The notes below the pieces were generated by a model. That model was not told the origin of the DNA and did not search any database. It worked only from the letters and a program-made list of their open reading frames with translations. From Salinimicrobium gaetbulicola (lineage in GTDB: Bacteria > Bacteroidota > Bacteroidia > Flavobacteriales > Flavobacteriaceae), in assembly GCF_042676025.1 (NCBI RefSeq), contig NZ_JBHTJP010000035.1:124001-188000 (forward strand): a DNA stretch of 64,000 bases, in the 5' to 3' direction. This document shows, in pieces, positions 25,247 through 35,859 of this stretch. Positions within the stretch are counted from its first letter, which is position 1; each line of letters starts with the position of its first letter. The translations under genes and the position numbers were made by a program.

Positions 25247-28200
25247 TTATCTTAATTTCTCTTCTTGGAGATAAACCGTTAGGTAATCTACTTCTCCTGT
25301 TCTTTTAAAAATTTTCTCGCTGGTAGCAGGATCCAGAGTTAAAGAATCAAATTGATCTGTTGATCCATTATTGAATTTCACTTCAACACCCTCTTTTGGA
25401 GCTTTCTTGTATACTACCGGCACCTGGCAAATAGTGTAGCAAAGCGAACCTTTCTCCAGATTAATTTCTTTGCTCTCTGAAGTCACGGTTTCATAAACAA
25501 ATGTTTCCGCTTCAGTTAAGAACTCATCTTTTTTCAATAAACCTGGGTGGAAGTACAATTGACCGTTCTTCACAAAAACTCCCAGTTCTCCAAATCTGCT
25601 CAGGATATCCTCCTTCACCTGTCCCGTCATTCCCGGTTGCTGCGCACCTTTTCCTGCAGGAGTGTGAGAGTAAGGATCTGTTGGAAACGCTCCGTAAAGC
25701 TTAGGATCTTTATGAACGCCAATACCTTCATTGATTTCATAGTAATGCTCTAACAGGCCACCTACGATCTCTGGGCTTGCGTCTTCATTTATAGCTCTAA
25801 TACAGGTTTCCTGAACGGCCAGTAATAACTTTGAAACCATATGCCAGTAAATAGAACCTAAACCTTCATAACCATAGAAAGTTCCAGATCTACCAGTAAA
25901 TGCTTTATGATTGAAGACCTGTTCAAAAGCTTTTAAAAGAAGTGACCTTTCTTTTTCTATCAGTTCGCTATACTGTTCTTCTGCCAGCTTATCTAATGCC
26001 TCCTCCAGGCTTCTTTTATTATTAAAACTACCATTGAAATGAGTTTCTCCATTCACATCTTTTTGGACGATCTGAGTATTGCCATCCTGAATTAATTTTT
26101 GCATTAATTCTGAATTTTCTACTGCAGATTCGGGAATGGTGTTTTTAACTGTAAAACGAGCTAATTGTTTGTTCGGATACAGAATATAACTGTACTGATC
26201 CTTACGGAAGAGTTTGCTGTTCTTTAAGCTATTTAAAACTTTCAGACCTTCTTCAGAATTTAAATAACCGGAACTTAGTACTGCAACCTGCCCTTCCAAC
26301 ATCTCGGCCAAGTAAGAAATGGAAATTTCTTCTTCGTTCTCAAGAGTCATCAAATTGTAAGCGTGGTAAAGCTCATCTTCTCTCTTGTTGGCTTTGATCG
26401 TGTGATCTACAAAAGCTAAAGTTGTAGTTACAAAGTCTTTTAGATCTGAAAGGGATACAGTTGATTTTTCACCTGAGAAAGATTCAGTATAAACTTTAGA
26501 CCTATAGTCACTTGCAGCTTGTGCAAGTCCATCAAGTACTGTTTTTCTTTCCTTATCGGAAATATTTCCAGACAACAAGTTTTTATGGTCCTCTAAAGTT
26601 GATTTCACTTTATTAAAGAACACCAACAGATCTTCTGAGATCATTGTATCTTCTACAGAAGATTTATTAAGAATCTCCTCCATGAAGCTTAGAAATCGTC
26701 TTATGTAGTAGAGAGTGACCATGGAGACCCCATTCCCAACAAGGGCATTGTTAGCATCATTCCATTCTGGTCTTTGAGTATTCAACCAAATTCCGGCTTC
26801 AGGAATAAAGTTAGAGATCTTAGCAAGAAGGGTAGCCAATATTTTCTCTATAAAGTTTACTCTATAAAGCTCATTGTTCTTATCTGTCAATAAGGTCGCA
26901 TCTGCTCCTAATTCATGGCGTCTATCTCTTATTTTAAGGTCAAGATCAGTATCGAATTCGATTGTGTCCTTAGGATTCTTTAAAATATCCTGATAGGTCT
27001 TTATCTTGTATGGCACATTGGCGTAGACAAAAATATCTTCATTGAAGTACTCCGATAATTTATTAGGAGAAACCTCTTCCATAAATTCTAAGAATTTAAG
27101 CAAGTAGATTATCTGGTGATCTCCCCAATATCCAATATATGACCATGGATTATCAGGCTCAATTGTTTCCCAGTCAAATCCTCCTTTTGTAACTCTATAT
27201 GGGTTGTACCCGTCAAAAGTTGTAGCATTCAGGAATTTATGGATCATGCTCTCAATAAATTCCGGGTAAGATCGTGACAACACCTCCCAGTTCTGGAAAA
27301 TATCTCTCCAGTTACCTTCATAATCAAGGATCTTTGATCCATCGTTCTCATTACGGGTATTTATAGAGAATTTATTCCAAGGCCTACTAGGATCTCCGTG
27401 ACGACGACTAAACTTAAGTGGCATGTACTCAAAAGCCAGTCTCTTAAAATCTTTATCTTCAGTTTTCTCGGCAATAGCTTTTAATTCTGAATGCGTGAAT
27501 TCTGAAGGAAGCTCATTTATTAATTTGGCAGATGCCTTATAAACATTAAGATTTGCTTTTTTAAGGTAATCTTTAAAATCCCACTTTTCAATTTGATAGT
27601 TATTATCAAATATTCCACCCCGCATTATATTAAAGAGCGTATTGGCGAAATGTCTAGTGTCTTTAAAAGTATCTGCAGTAGCCTGAACCCCATCTGAAGC
27701 ATTTACAAGCTCTATCAATTTCTTTGTCCCAGATTCTATATCTTCATTAACTGAATCATATAACCCGGTATCTTCTTTAATAGCCTTTTCTATAGTAGCA
27801 ATCGCTGCATGGTTTTTATTTACATCTGCAACGATCAACCATTCCTTTTCAGCATTTCCAGCCAAATTAAGCGTGTCATGAACAAAGTAAGCACCTTTCT
27901 CTGCTCTTACATCTGTTTCTTCCTGGATATCTATTCCTTCCCTGAAGTTATTAAGCTGAAGGGAGGATACTAAATGAACAGGGTTTTCCAATCCTAAAGA
28001 CCATGCTACAGTGGCTTTAAGCGCTTCACTAGGCTCAGCCTTGTCAACAATAATTGCACTCAGGGCAAAGATCCCTAAACCAGATTCGGTTTCAAGTTCA
28101 TTCTTTTTGTAGGCATCAACCAGGTTACTTACACTGTTTTGAAGATCACTTCCTACTCCGTAAGGCAGAATGTTTTGAATCCCATCAACAAATGATACTT

Positions 28201-28732
28201 TCGAAGCTTTAGAAGAGTTGTTGATAAGCCTGGATCTTTTTACAAATCCATATTTATCACTTGAACTCCACTGATATCTGAAAGTCAGGCCAAGGTCTTC
28301 ATTTACCTCTTCAAAAATCACTTTGTTACCGTAAGCATTTTTGTAAAGATTTCTTTGAAGGGAATAACTTCCCTTAAATCTGTCAGAAAACGGTTCCCAT
28401 AATTGTATTTTTCCCTCCACATCTACAAGGAAAATTGTCTTATTACCTGTTATTTCAGATAATTCAGTGATTTTATCATCTGTATAATAAGGAAACAAAG
28501 CGCTTTGAGCATTCTGTCTTCCTGCTGTCAATCCGCCATTACTGGAAATAAACATCCAGTGATTGGAATCACTCACTATACTCATAAAGAAAGGACGCAT
28601 GGCGTCGCTATTCGATATCTTATAGTAATTTTCATTTTCAATTTGAACCAATTCTCCGGCAATCTCCTTTTTTCCAAAATTAGCTTTGCAGTCGCCTATA
28701 AAAATCTCTCTCTTACTCATCAATTCTTGCAT
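25247..28732 (-). CDS. GH149-like beta-1,3-glucan phosphorylase
   Basis: A 1161-residue protein with no signal peptide, so cytosolic. Size and layout (large N-terminal beta-sandwich, then a long (alpha/alpha)6-type barrel) fit GH149, the GH94-related phosphorylases that split beta-1,3-gluco-oligosaccharides with phosphate to give glucose-1-phosphate. The stretch YSHTPAGKGAQQPGMTGQVKE (about residues 1020-1045) resembles the phosphate-site region of such enzymes, and HGDPSRPWNKFSI and WETIEPDNPWSYIGYWGDHQ look like barrel active-site loops. I could not align to a reference, so the catalytic Asp is not named. Alternatives are GH94 or GH161. Starts at 28732 or 28720 are possible. Confidence 0.75.
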   Translation of the reverse strand: MQELMSKREIFIGDCKANFGKKEIAGELVQIENENYYKISNSDAMRPFFMSIVSDSNHWMFISSNGGLTAGRQNAQSALFPYYTDDKITELSEITGNKTIFLVDVEGKIQLWEPFSDRFKGSYSLQRNLYKNAYGNKVIFEEVNEDLGLTFRYQWSSSDKYGFVKRSRLINNSSKASKVSFVDGIQNILPYGVGSDLQNSVSNLVDAYKKNELETESGLGIFALSAIIVDKAEPSEALKATVAWSLGLENPVHLVSSLQLNNFREGIDIQEETDVRAEKGAYFVHDTLNLAGNAEKEWLIVADVNKNHAAIATIEKAIKEDTGLYDSVNEDIESGTKKLIELVNASDGVQATADTFKDTRHFANTLFNIMRGGIFDNNYQIEKWDFKDYLKKANLNVYKASAKLINELPSEFTHSELKAIAEKTEDKDFKRLAFEYMPLKFSRRHGDPSRPWNKFSINTRNENDGSKILDYEGNWRDIFQNWEVLSRSYPEFIESMIHKFLNATTFDGYNPYRVTKGGFDWETIEPDNPWSYIGYWGDHQIIYLLKFLEFMEEVSPNKLSEYFNEDIFVYANVPYKIKTYQDILKNPKDTIEFDTDLDLKIRDRRHELGADATLLTDKNNELYRVNFIEKILATLLAKISNFIPEAGIWLNTQRPEWNDANNALVGNGVSMVTLYYIRRFLSFMEEILNKSSVEDTMISEDLLVFFNKVKSTLEDHKNLLSGNISDKERKTVLDGLAQAASDYRSKVYTESFSGEKSTVSLSDLKDFVTTTLAFVDHTIKANKREDELYHAYNLMTLENEEEISISYLAEMLEGQVAVLSSGYLNSEEGLKVLNSLKNSKLFRKDQYSYILYPNKQLARFTVKNTIPESAVENSELMQKLIQDGNTQIVQKDVNGETHFNGSFNNKRSLEEALDKLAEEQYSELIEKERSLLLKAFEQVFNHKAFTGRSGTFYGYEGLGSIYWHMVSKLLLAVQETCIRAINEDASPEIVGGLLEHYYEINEGIGVHKDPKLYGAFPTDPYSHTPAGKGAQQPGMTGQVKEDILSRFGELGVFVKNGQLYFHPGLLKKDEFLTEAETFVYETVTSESKEINLEKGSLCYTICQVPVVYKKAPKEGVEVKFNNGSTDQFDSLTLDPATSEKIFKRTGEVDYLTVYLQEEKLR

Positions 28733-28797
28733 TAAATTTTCATCTATCTTAAATAGGCCTTGGCTTATACATATCTCCTTAACCTACCTTTCAACAT

Positions 28798-30141
<1,344 letters not shown>

Positions 30142-30620
30142 AAATTTATTATCAATAATTCAGAATTCAATAAAATATGCCCCAACAAAATGTATACATC
30201 CTAATTAAAATGGCTTTCATTATCAAGTTTATTTCGAAAGCCCTCACAAATGGGATTTTAGAAAACTTTAACAAATTATAAGTTATACTAAAACTTTGAC
30301 AATTGTATGGGTAATGTTGTAGTACAAGAGGTGCTTGTTGTGTTTAGAAATGAAATTCAAAAGCTCTAAAATGCAATGGAAATGCCGATTCTTAGCAATC
30401 TACGAACATACCGCCCTCTCAATTGTAATTCGTACAGATCTGCCTTTAGAATGTTGGACTATTAAATTGCACCTATTATTCTTTAAAAAGCTTAGAGTTT
30501 GAACTTAAACGCACAGACCCTAAAGCATCTAACTAGCCTGCCCTTAATTTCAATTTGGGCAATTAAATTCCAGGGGAGCAATTTGCTCCCCCGGATTTTA
30601 ACAAAGTCTAGGGCTAATAA
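30142..30620 (-). other. 479-bp gap splitting the PUL into two transcription segments
   Basis: No gene is seen. Just after the GH16 stop lies a GC-rich hairpin (30570-30594; GGGGAGCA/TGCTCCCC, loop ATT) with only a weak T-tract on the minus strand, so a partial terminator or mRNA-stabilising stem. At 30298-30313 is GACAATTGTATGGGTA, 15 of 16 bases identical to a site upstream of susC (39106-39121), preceded in both places by AGTTATAC. A GGCTTTC/GAAAGCC hairpin lies near 30210-30240. Confidence 0.5.
30570..30594 (-). terminator. Hairpin after the GH16 lipoprotein gene
   Basis: An 8-bp perfect stem (GGGGAGCA/TGCTCCCC) with loop ATT, extended by CC/GG beyond one mismatch. The following minus-strand tail is AATTTAATT rather than a run of Ts, so termination may be incomplete. 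Confidence 0.5.
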
Positions 30621-32252
30621 TTATTCTTGAAATACCTTCACATAGTCAATGACCATAGAAGATTCTGTAAAGTTGGCATCGATATCACCTCCAAAGGTTC
30701 CTCCCATGGCTACATTCAGGATAAGAAAGAAATCTTTATTGAACGGAACGTCATTAGAGTTTGCAAACTCATGATACACTACGTTATCTACCAAGAAAAC
30801 TATCTTCTCCTCAGTCCACTCCACCGAATACAGATGAAAGTCAGATTCAACATTGGCAACAGTGGTGGACTCAGTCACGGCGTCACCTCCTGAATTCCCA
30901 GGAAAGTGAAGCGATCCATGAATTACGTTAGGCTCATTGCCTTTATATTCCATAATATCGATCTCACCTGTAGCAGGCCAACCAGCAGTGTCAAAGTCGG
31001 CTCCTAACATCCAGATAGCAGGCCAAACGCCTCCGCCGGAAGGCAATTGAGCTTTTACTTCAACCCTACCATAAGTGAAATCAAAATTACCTTTTGTAGT
31101 GATTCGGGCTGAAGTGAAATTATATTCATTAAAAGCTTCAGCTTTGGCGGTGATAACCAGGTTACCATCCTGTACGGTTACGTTATCTGCTGTGTAGTAC
31201 TGATCTTCTTCATTACCCCAACCGTTATTATTACCGGTTTCTATATTCCATGTATTGGTGTCTAATGAAGCCGCATCAAAGTTATCTTCCCATAGCAGGG
31301 TGTTAAACTGGCTTTGAAACTCTTCAGGTTCTGAAGTTCCGCCTTCTGGCTCAGAAGTAAGAAGGAACCACCAATCTAATTCTCCTCTTCCATCTGTAGT
31401 TCTAAGAAGCAATTCATTTCCAGAGCGATCCCAAATTTCATATTTATGATCTCCACCAACGTAATAGCCAATGAATCCGTTCCCTGTAAGATTTATAGTT
31501 TCTGCACCTCCAGGAGCCGTAATGAACCAATTTTCACTATAATTTGAATATGGCACATTAAGAATATCATTTCCATCAGACTCGATTACACAATCTGAAC
31601 ATGAAGCTATCTCATCGATTAAACCGGTTCTTCCAAATATAGTTCCAGTATCATCTCCACTGTTAATATCTGTAATATGGGTGAAAGTACCGTCTTCACT
31701 AAAGATATAACGATCATCATACATACCTCTACCTGCTTTGTCATTTGGTCCGGCACCATACCACTCATTAGGTACAACACCTCCTACAGGTCCTAATCCA
31801 AAATGGCCAGGAGCTTCTGACTTAATACGCCACTCTTTACCAACTAATTTATCAATTAGATCCTGTGGTGGCTCATACGTAACAAGTACTTCCACTTCGG
31901 TTGTCATTGAACTGGCAGTTCCACCGGGCCCATAAGCGATAACATTAACGGTATAAACTTTGGTTCCTGTTTGTGAAAAACTGTGAGAATAAACACCACT
32001 AGGGGTGATTACTGAACTTCCGTTTTCAAAAACATACTTATAGGTCATGGCTCCATCTGCAGAGGCATTGAAAATCACTTCTCCTGTACCATCTCCAAAT
32101 GGATTTTCTTCACTCTGTCCAACAACCTCAGCAGAAACGCTGAGATTGGATGGTGTGGTAAGCTCGCCGAATTCAAAATCGTCATCCACACAGCTGGTAT
32201 AGAATACCAGCATGAAGACTGAAAGGGCTATGTTTATTAGATTATTTTTCAT
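30621..32252 (-). CDS. Multidomain GH16 laminarinase lipoprotein
   Basis: A 543-residue lipoprotein (lipobox FYTSC, Cys21). Residues about 30-125 form a PKD-like domain, about 130-300 a middle domain with many Trp and Gly (KEWRIKSEAPGHFGLGP ... GELDWWFLL) of unrecognised family that resembles modules in other PUL surface proteins, and about 318-543 the GH16 catalytic domain with GEIDIMEYKG (E430, D432, E435). As the gene after the SGBP in the susCD segment it is the likely surface enzyme that makes the first cuts in the polysaccharide. Confidence 0.92.
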   Translation of the reverse strand: MKNNLINIALSVFMLVFYTSCVDDDFEFGELTTPSNLSVSAEVVGQSEENPFGDGTGEVIFNASADGAMTYKYVFENGSSVITPSGVYSHSFSQTGTKVYTVNVIAYGPGGTASSMTTEVEVLVTYEPPQDLIDKLVGKEWRIKSEAPGHFGLGPVGGVVPNEWYGAGPNDKAGRGMYDDRYIFSEDGTFTHITDINSGDDTGTIFGRTGLIDEIASCSDCVIESDGNDILNVPYSNYSENWFITAPGGAETINLTGNGFIGYYVGGDHKYEIWDRSGNELLLRTTDGRGELDWWFLLTSEPEGGTSEPEEFQSQFNTLLWEDNFDAASLDTNTWNIETGNNNGWGNEEDQYYTADNVTVQDGNLVITAKAEAFNEYNFTSARITTKGNFDFTYGRVEVKAQLPSGGGVWPAIWMLGADFDTAGWPATGEIDIMEYKGNEPNVIHGSLHFPGNSGGDAVTESTTVANVESDFHLYSVEWTEEKIVFLVDNVVYHEFANSNDVPFNKDFFLILNVAMGGTFGGDIDANFTESSMVIDYVKVFQE

Positions 32253-32263
32253 TTGAATACTTT

Positions 32264-34357
32264 TTAATTTATGAGTTGAATATCATCGTAATAGTAAACA
32301 GTTCCATCTCCAGGCAGCATGGAACCATCTCCAAACTCAAAGAACATGATCACTTTTCCAAACTCCTGTGCGGTATCTATTCCTACTGTCGAGAAATCGA
32401 AGACTAACTCTTCCCATTGATTTTCCTTTGAGGTCACTACAGACACTTCACTTTTGATATTGTTATCGTTGCTATTTTCAAGTTTCATCAATACAGGAAT
32501 CCCGGCTTTAGGAGAATATACTTTTACACTGATTTTCGTAGTAGAAGAAAAGTCTATCGGCGCCTCAAGTTCTAGAGTGGCTCCTGCCCAAGGTTGGGAA
32601 TCAACAGTTTTTGTAAATTTAACTACTGTGCTACTAGGGTTTATACCTCCTGGGTACGGATTAGCCTCAATTGCAGTTTCTGCCCCTTCAAAAGGTAATA
32701 AAGAATAAGTCAATGAAGAGTTTTCAAAAGTCACCGGTAATGTAACGGTAGTTGCATTACTCGCAGAAGAGAAGTAAAGGTTGTCAATATAAAATGTACC
32801 TCCAGGAGCAGCTGTCACATCAAATTTGAACTGGAATATATCGCTTACATCAAGACCCTGACTCGTAAATTCAGACAGTGGTATTTGAATACTGTTCCAC
32901 TGATTTGGCATTAAATCCAAGGTTACGCTTCTTTCTATTGGTCCAGGAGCAATGAGGAAGAATGGAATTGAAGTATAATCTCCAGACCATACATCAATGT
33001 GTACGTAATCAAATCCTGTTAAATTTAAAGACTCACCGATATCAATTCCCTCATAATTCGCATTGCCATATTTTATCGCGGAATTTCCGTTAATCGAAAC
33101 CATTTCATAGGTTGTGGTTTGACCCCAATTAGGGAAATAGTTAACTCCTGCAGGATCAGTGTATTTATCACTGAATATGGACTGCACATCTGCCTCAACA
33201 TGTACTGGTGTAGGAGCGGCCATAACAGGTGAAGTTGGCACTTGTACTCTGTCATCATAAAAGAATACGTTATCAACAAGAACAGTAGTCTCACCTGCTG
33301 GTGCAGCAGAATAAATCAACTGGGAAATATTTGCTCTAGTAGTAAGACCGGTAAAATCTTCAAGAGGTATATCTAGGGTCACCCATTCTCCCTGAGGAAT
33401 ATTTTCAAATACAACCTCGTGTTCAACATCATCTCCACCCTGCCACGCTCCGTCAGGTCCAAAGTCTACAAGTTTTACTCTAAAGGTTTCTGCATCAAGA
33501 GAGAAAATATCAGTACGGAAATGAGTCATTCCTGTTGCATCAATCTGAGTACTTTCTGTTATAACTCCAACAAAATTTAAATTAGAATATTTCTTGACAT
33601 CATTTCCTTCAATATCAGTTTCTTCAAGTTCAGCCTGAGACCAATCAGTTATCCACATATCTACCGGGACATTCGTATAAGCATTACTGAATAATGAGAT
33701 CACACTTTCAGGTAACTTATTAGGAGTAGGAGCCGGTACCGGACCTGTCATCTCCACAGTTTCTGTATATTCAACAGTTGCTGAACCACCACTCAGGGCT
33801 ACTACCTTAATGTCATAAGTACCGATTTCCGCATAGGTATGTGTAACAGATTCACCTATCATAAGCGGTGTTGGATCCTCGGCTTCAACCTCTCCGAAAT
33901 AAACTTCGAACATTGCAGCATAATCTGCTGAAGCCGAAACCGTAACAGAATAACCATCAGTACCTTTTGAAATCACAACTTCCAGGTTTTCCGGTTGTCT
34001 AAAGGAAACTGTCAAAGGCTGTGTGCCTTGACCGGTTTTTCCTGCAAGGTTAGTACCAGTCACTACCACATCGTAATCACCTTCAGCATATACATGGGTT
34101 ACGGTTTCTCCCGGTTTGATCTCATCAGCAGATGGAGAACCATCTCCAAAATCAACTGAGTATTGTGTTGCACCACTTCCGGTTGGAATTATTGTCACCA
34201 CTCCAGAGTTATCCTGGGTGATCTGGAACGTAGCTCCTAGATCAGATGGCGCGGCCAATCCTTCAAGGTCTACATTCAAACTATCATCATCCATATCACA
34301 TGCAGCTATGGCCAAAGTGATAAAGACTGATAAGATTATTTTAAAATATTTTTTCAT
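32264..34357 (-). CDS. Surface glycan-binding lipoprotein with PKD repeats
   Basis: About 697 residues with lipobox AIAAC (Cys20 from the chosen ATG). Two PKD-like domains come first (FGDGSPS ... VTHVYAEGDYDVVVTGTN and FGEVEAED ... VTHTYAEIGTYDIKVVAL), followed by three related beta-sandwich modules, each ending with a LVDNVFFYD / YIDNLYFSS / YYDDIQLIN type strand as in carbohydrate-binding modules. No catalytic motif is seen. Its position after susD is that of a SusE/SGBP, so it probably captures beta-glucan at the cell surface. A longer start at 34366 (3 nt from the susD stop) is possible. Confidence 0.85.
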   Translation of the reverse strand: MKKYFKIILSVFITLAIAACDMDDDSLNVDLEGLAAPSDLGATFQITQDNSGVVTIIPTGSGATQYSVDFGDGSPSADEIKPGETVTHVYAEGDYDVVVTGTNLAGKTGQGTQPLTVSFRQPENLEVVISKGTDGYSVTVSASADYAAMFEVYFGEVEAEDPTPLMIGESVTHTYAEIGTYDIKVVALSGGSATVEYTETVEMTGPVPAPTPNKLPESVISLFSNAYTNVPVDMWITDWSQAELEETDIEGNDVKKYSNLNFVGVITESTQIDATGMTHFRTDIFSLDAETFRVKLVDFGPDGAWQGGDDVEHEVVFENIPQGEWVTLDIPLEDFTGLTTRANISQLIYSAAPAGETTVLVDNVFFYDDRVQVPTSPVMAAPTPVHVEADVQSIFSDKYTDPAGVNYFPNWGQTTTYEMVSINGNSAIKYGNANYEGIDIGESLNLTGFDYVHIDVWSGDYTSIPFFLIAPGPIERSVTLDLMPNQWNSIQIPLSEFTSQGLDVSDIFQFKFDVTAAPGGTFYIDNLYFSSASNATTVTLPVTFENSSLTYSLLPFEGAETAIEANPYPGGINPSSTVVKFTKTVDSQPWAGATLELEAPIDFSSTTKISVKVYSPKAGIPVLMKLENSNDNNIKSEVSVVTSKENQWEELVFDFSTVGIDTAQEFGKVIMFFEFGDGSMLPGDGTVYYYDDIQLIN

Positions 34358-34369
34358 GTGACTCATTTT

Positions 34370-35848
34370 TTAGTAGTTCGGGTTTTGACTCCAGTTTCCT
34401 TGTGAAAATTCAATTTCTTCAAGAGGGATTGGGAACAACTCATGTTTTCCGGCCACAAAGCCATCGATCTCCTGAGCAGCTCTTCCCGTACGCACGAGGT
34501 CAAAGAAACGGTGGCCTTCACCAACCAATTCTAATCTTCTTTCAGCATAGATAATTTCCAGTAATGCACCTTGAGCAGTGACCGGCACCAATCCGGCTCT
34601 TTCTCTTACCATACTAACATATCTAGCAGCTCTGTCAGCGTCAATATTACCTCTTACAAGAGCTTCCGCAGCCATTAACAGTACGTCAGCATATCTGATC
34701 GCACGATAATTATTCGGCTGTGTAATATTCGCATCTCCCTGGTTGTCATTCTTACGAGGGATGTATTTACGGTTAAAGTAACCTGTATGCTCATAACCCT
34801 CACCATAGGAAGCTCCGGTTTCTGCAGCCCAAGCTTCAATGTCAAGTATCGAATAGTCTCTCCTGATATCATCTTCAGTAAAGGCATCATACACCTCCTG
34901 TACAGGTACGTTAAAACTGAAACCTGATTCATACAATGGACCAGTATAGTTTCTTACTCCCTGGAATCCAACTGCTACGTTACCCTCACTACACTGAAGA
35001 CAATCAAAACCAGCACCTTCTGCACCAGAATATTGAATTTCAAAAACAGACTCTGGACCGTTTTCTCCTACAAATTCAAAAAGATCAGTATACTCTTCAT
35101 TTCCCTGGGTTCCAAGAAGGTGGTATTGCCCGCTATTGATAAGATCTGTCAATACCGCAGCTGACTTCTGGAATTCCTCCTGGTATAAGTAAGCTTTTCC
35201 AAGAAGTGCCTGGGCGGCACCTTTGGTAGCACGGCCTACCTGAGGCGCAGTATAATCAAGGTTTTCAACAGCAAATTGAAGATCTGATACTATTTGGGCG
35301 TAAACTTCGCTTACAGGAGCACGAGGAATCGTTTTTTCGTCTCCAAGGTTAAAGCGTTGGTCACCTTTTAAAGGAATAGGACCAAACCACTTAACTAGTT
35401 CAAAAGTGAAATATGCTCTTAAGAAGCGAGCTTCAGCTATGATCTTTTCCCTTCCAGGAAATTCAGTTTTATCCTTAAACTCCAATATGTAATTAGCTCT
35501 TTGCACTCCGGCAAAGTTCCAGTCCCATACGTCGTCAAGGTTATCATTAACAGGTGTATGTGTCATATCATCCACTTGCTGGAATCCTATAACGTCTGTT
35601 GCACTTTCTCCTCCTGCCAGGGTATTATCTGAGGCAATCTCTCCAAGTAAAACGTTCACGTAAGTTGACTGGAGGATATCGTACGCCCCAATAAGAGCGT
35701 TTAGATAGTCTTTTTCAGAATTAAAATAATTCTCAGAATCTTCGGTATATTCTGCAGTTTCATCCAAATACTCTTCTGAGCAACCAAAGAACAGAGTTAG
35801 CCCAAGAAGCAATAAAAGGGGTTTAAATTTCAAATTATATTTCTTCAT
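34370..35848 (-). CDS. SusD-like outer-membrane glycan-binding lipoprotein
   Basis: A 492-residue lipoprotein (LFFGC, Cys23). It has the SusD/RagB features: EEYLDETAEYTEDSENYFNSEKDYLNALIGAYD at the N-terminus, TPR-like helices with ARFLRAYFTFELVKWFG, and the C-terminal block ERRLELVGEGHRFFDLVRTG ... LFPIPLEEIEFSQG NWSQNPNY. It caps the SusC channel and binds the imported glycan. It lies 11 nt after susC. Confidence 0.96.
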   Translation of the reverse strand: MKKYNLKFKPLLLLLGLTLFFGCSEEYLDETAEYTEDSENYFNSEKDYLNALIGAYDILQSTYVNVLLGEIASDNTLAGGESATDVIGFQQVDDMTHTPVNDNLDDVWDWNFAGVQRANYILEFKDKTEFPGREKIIAEARFLRAYFTFELVKWFGPIPLKGDQRFNLGDEKTIPRAPVSEVYAQIVSDLQFAVENLDYTAPQVGRATKGAAQALLGKAYLYQEEFQKSAAVLTDLINSGQYHLLGTQGNEEYTDLFEFVGENGPESVFEIQYSGAEGAGFDCLQCSEGNVAVGFQGVRNYTGPLYESGFSFNVPVQEVYDAFTEDDIRRDYSILDIEAWAAETGASYGEGYEHTGYFNRKYIPRKNDNQGDANITQPNNYRAIRYADVLLMAAEALVRGNIDADRAARYVSMVRERAGLVPVTAQGALLEIIYAERRLELVGEGHRFFDLVRTGRAAQEIDGFVAGKHELFPIPLEEIEFSQGNWSQNPNY

Positions 35849-35859
35849 GTTGCAATTTT

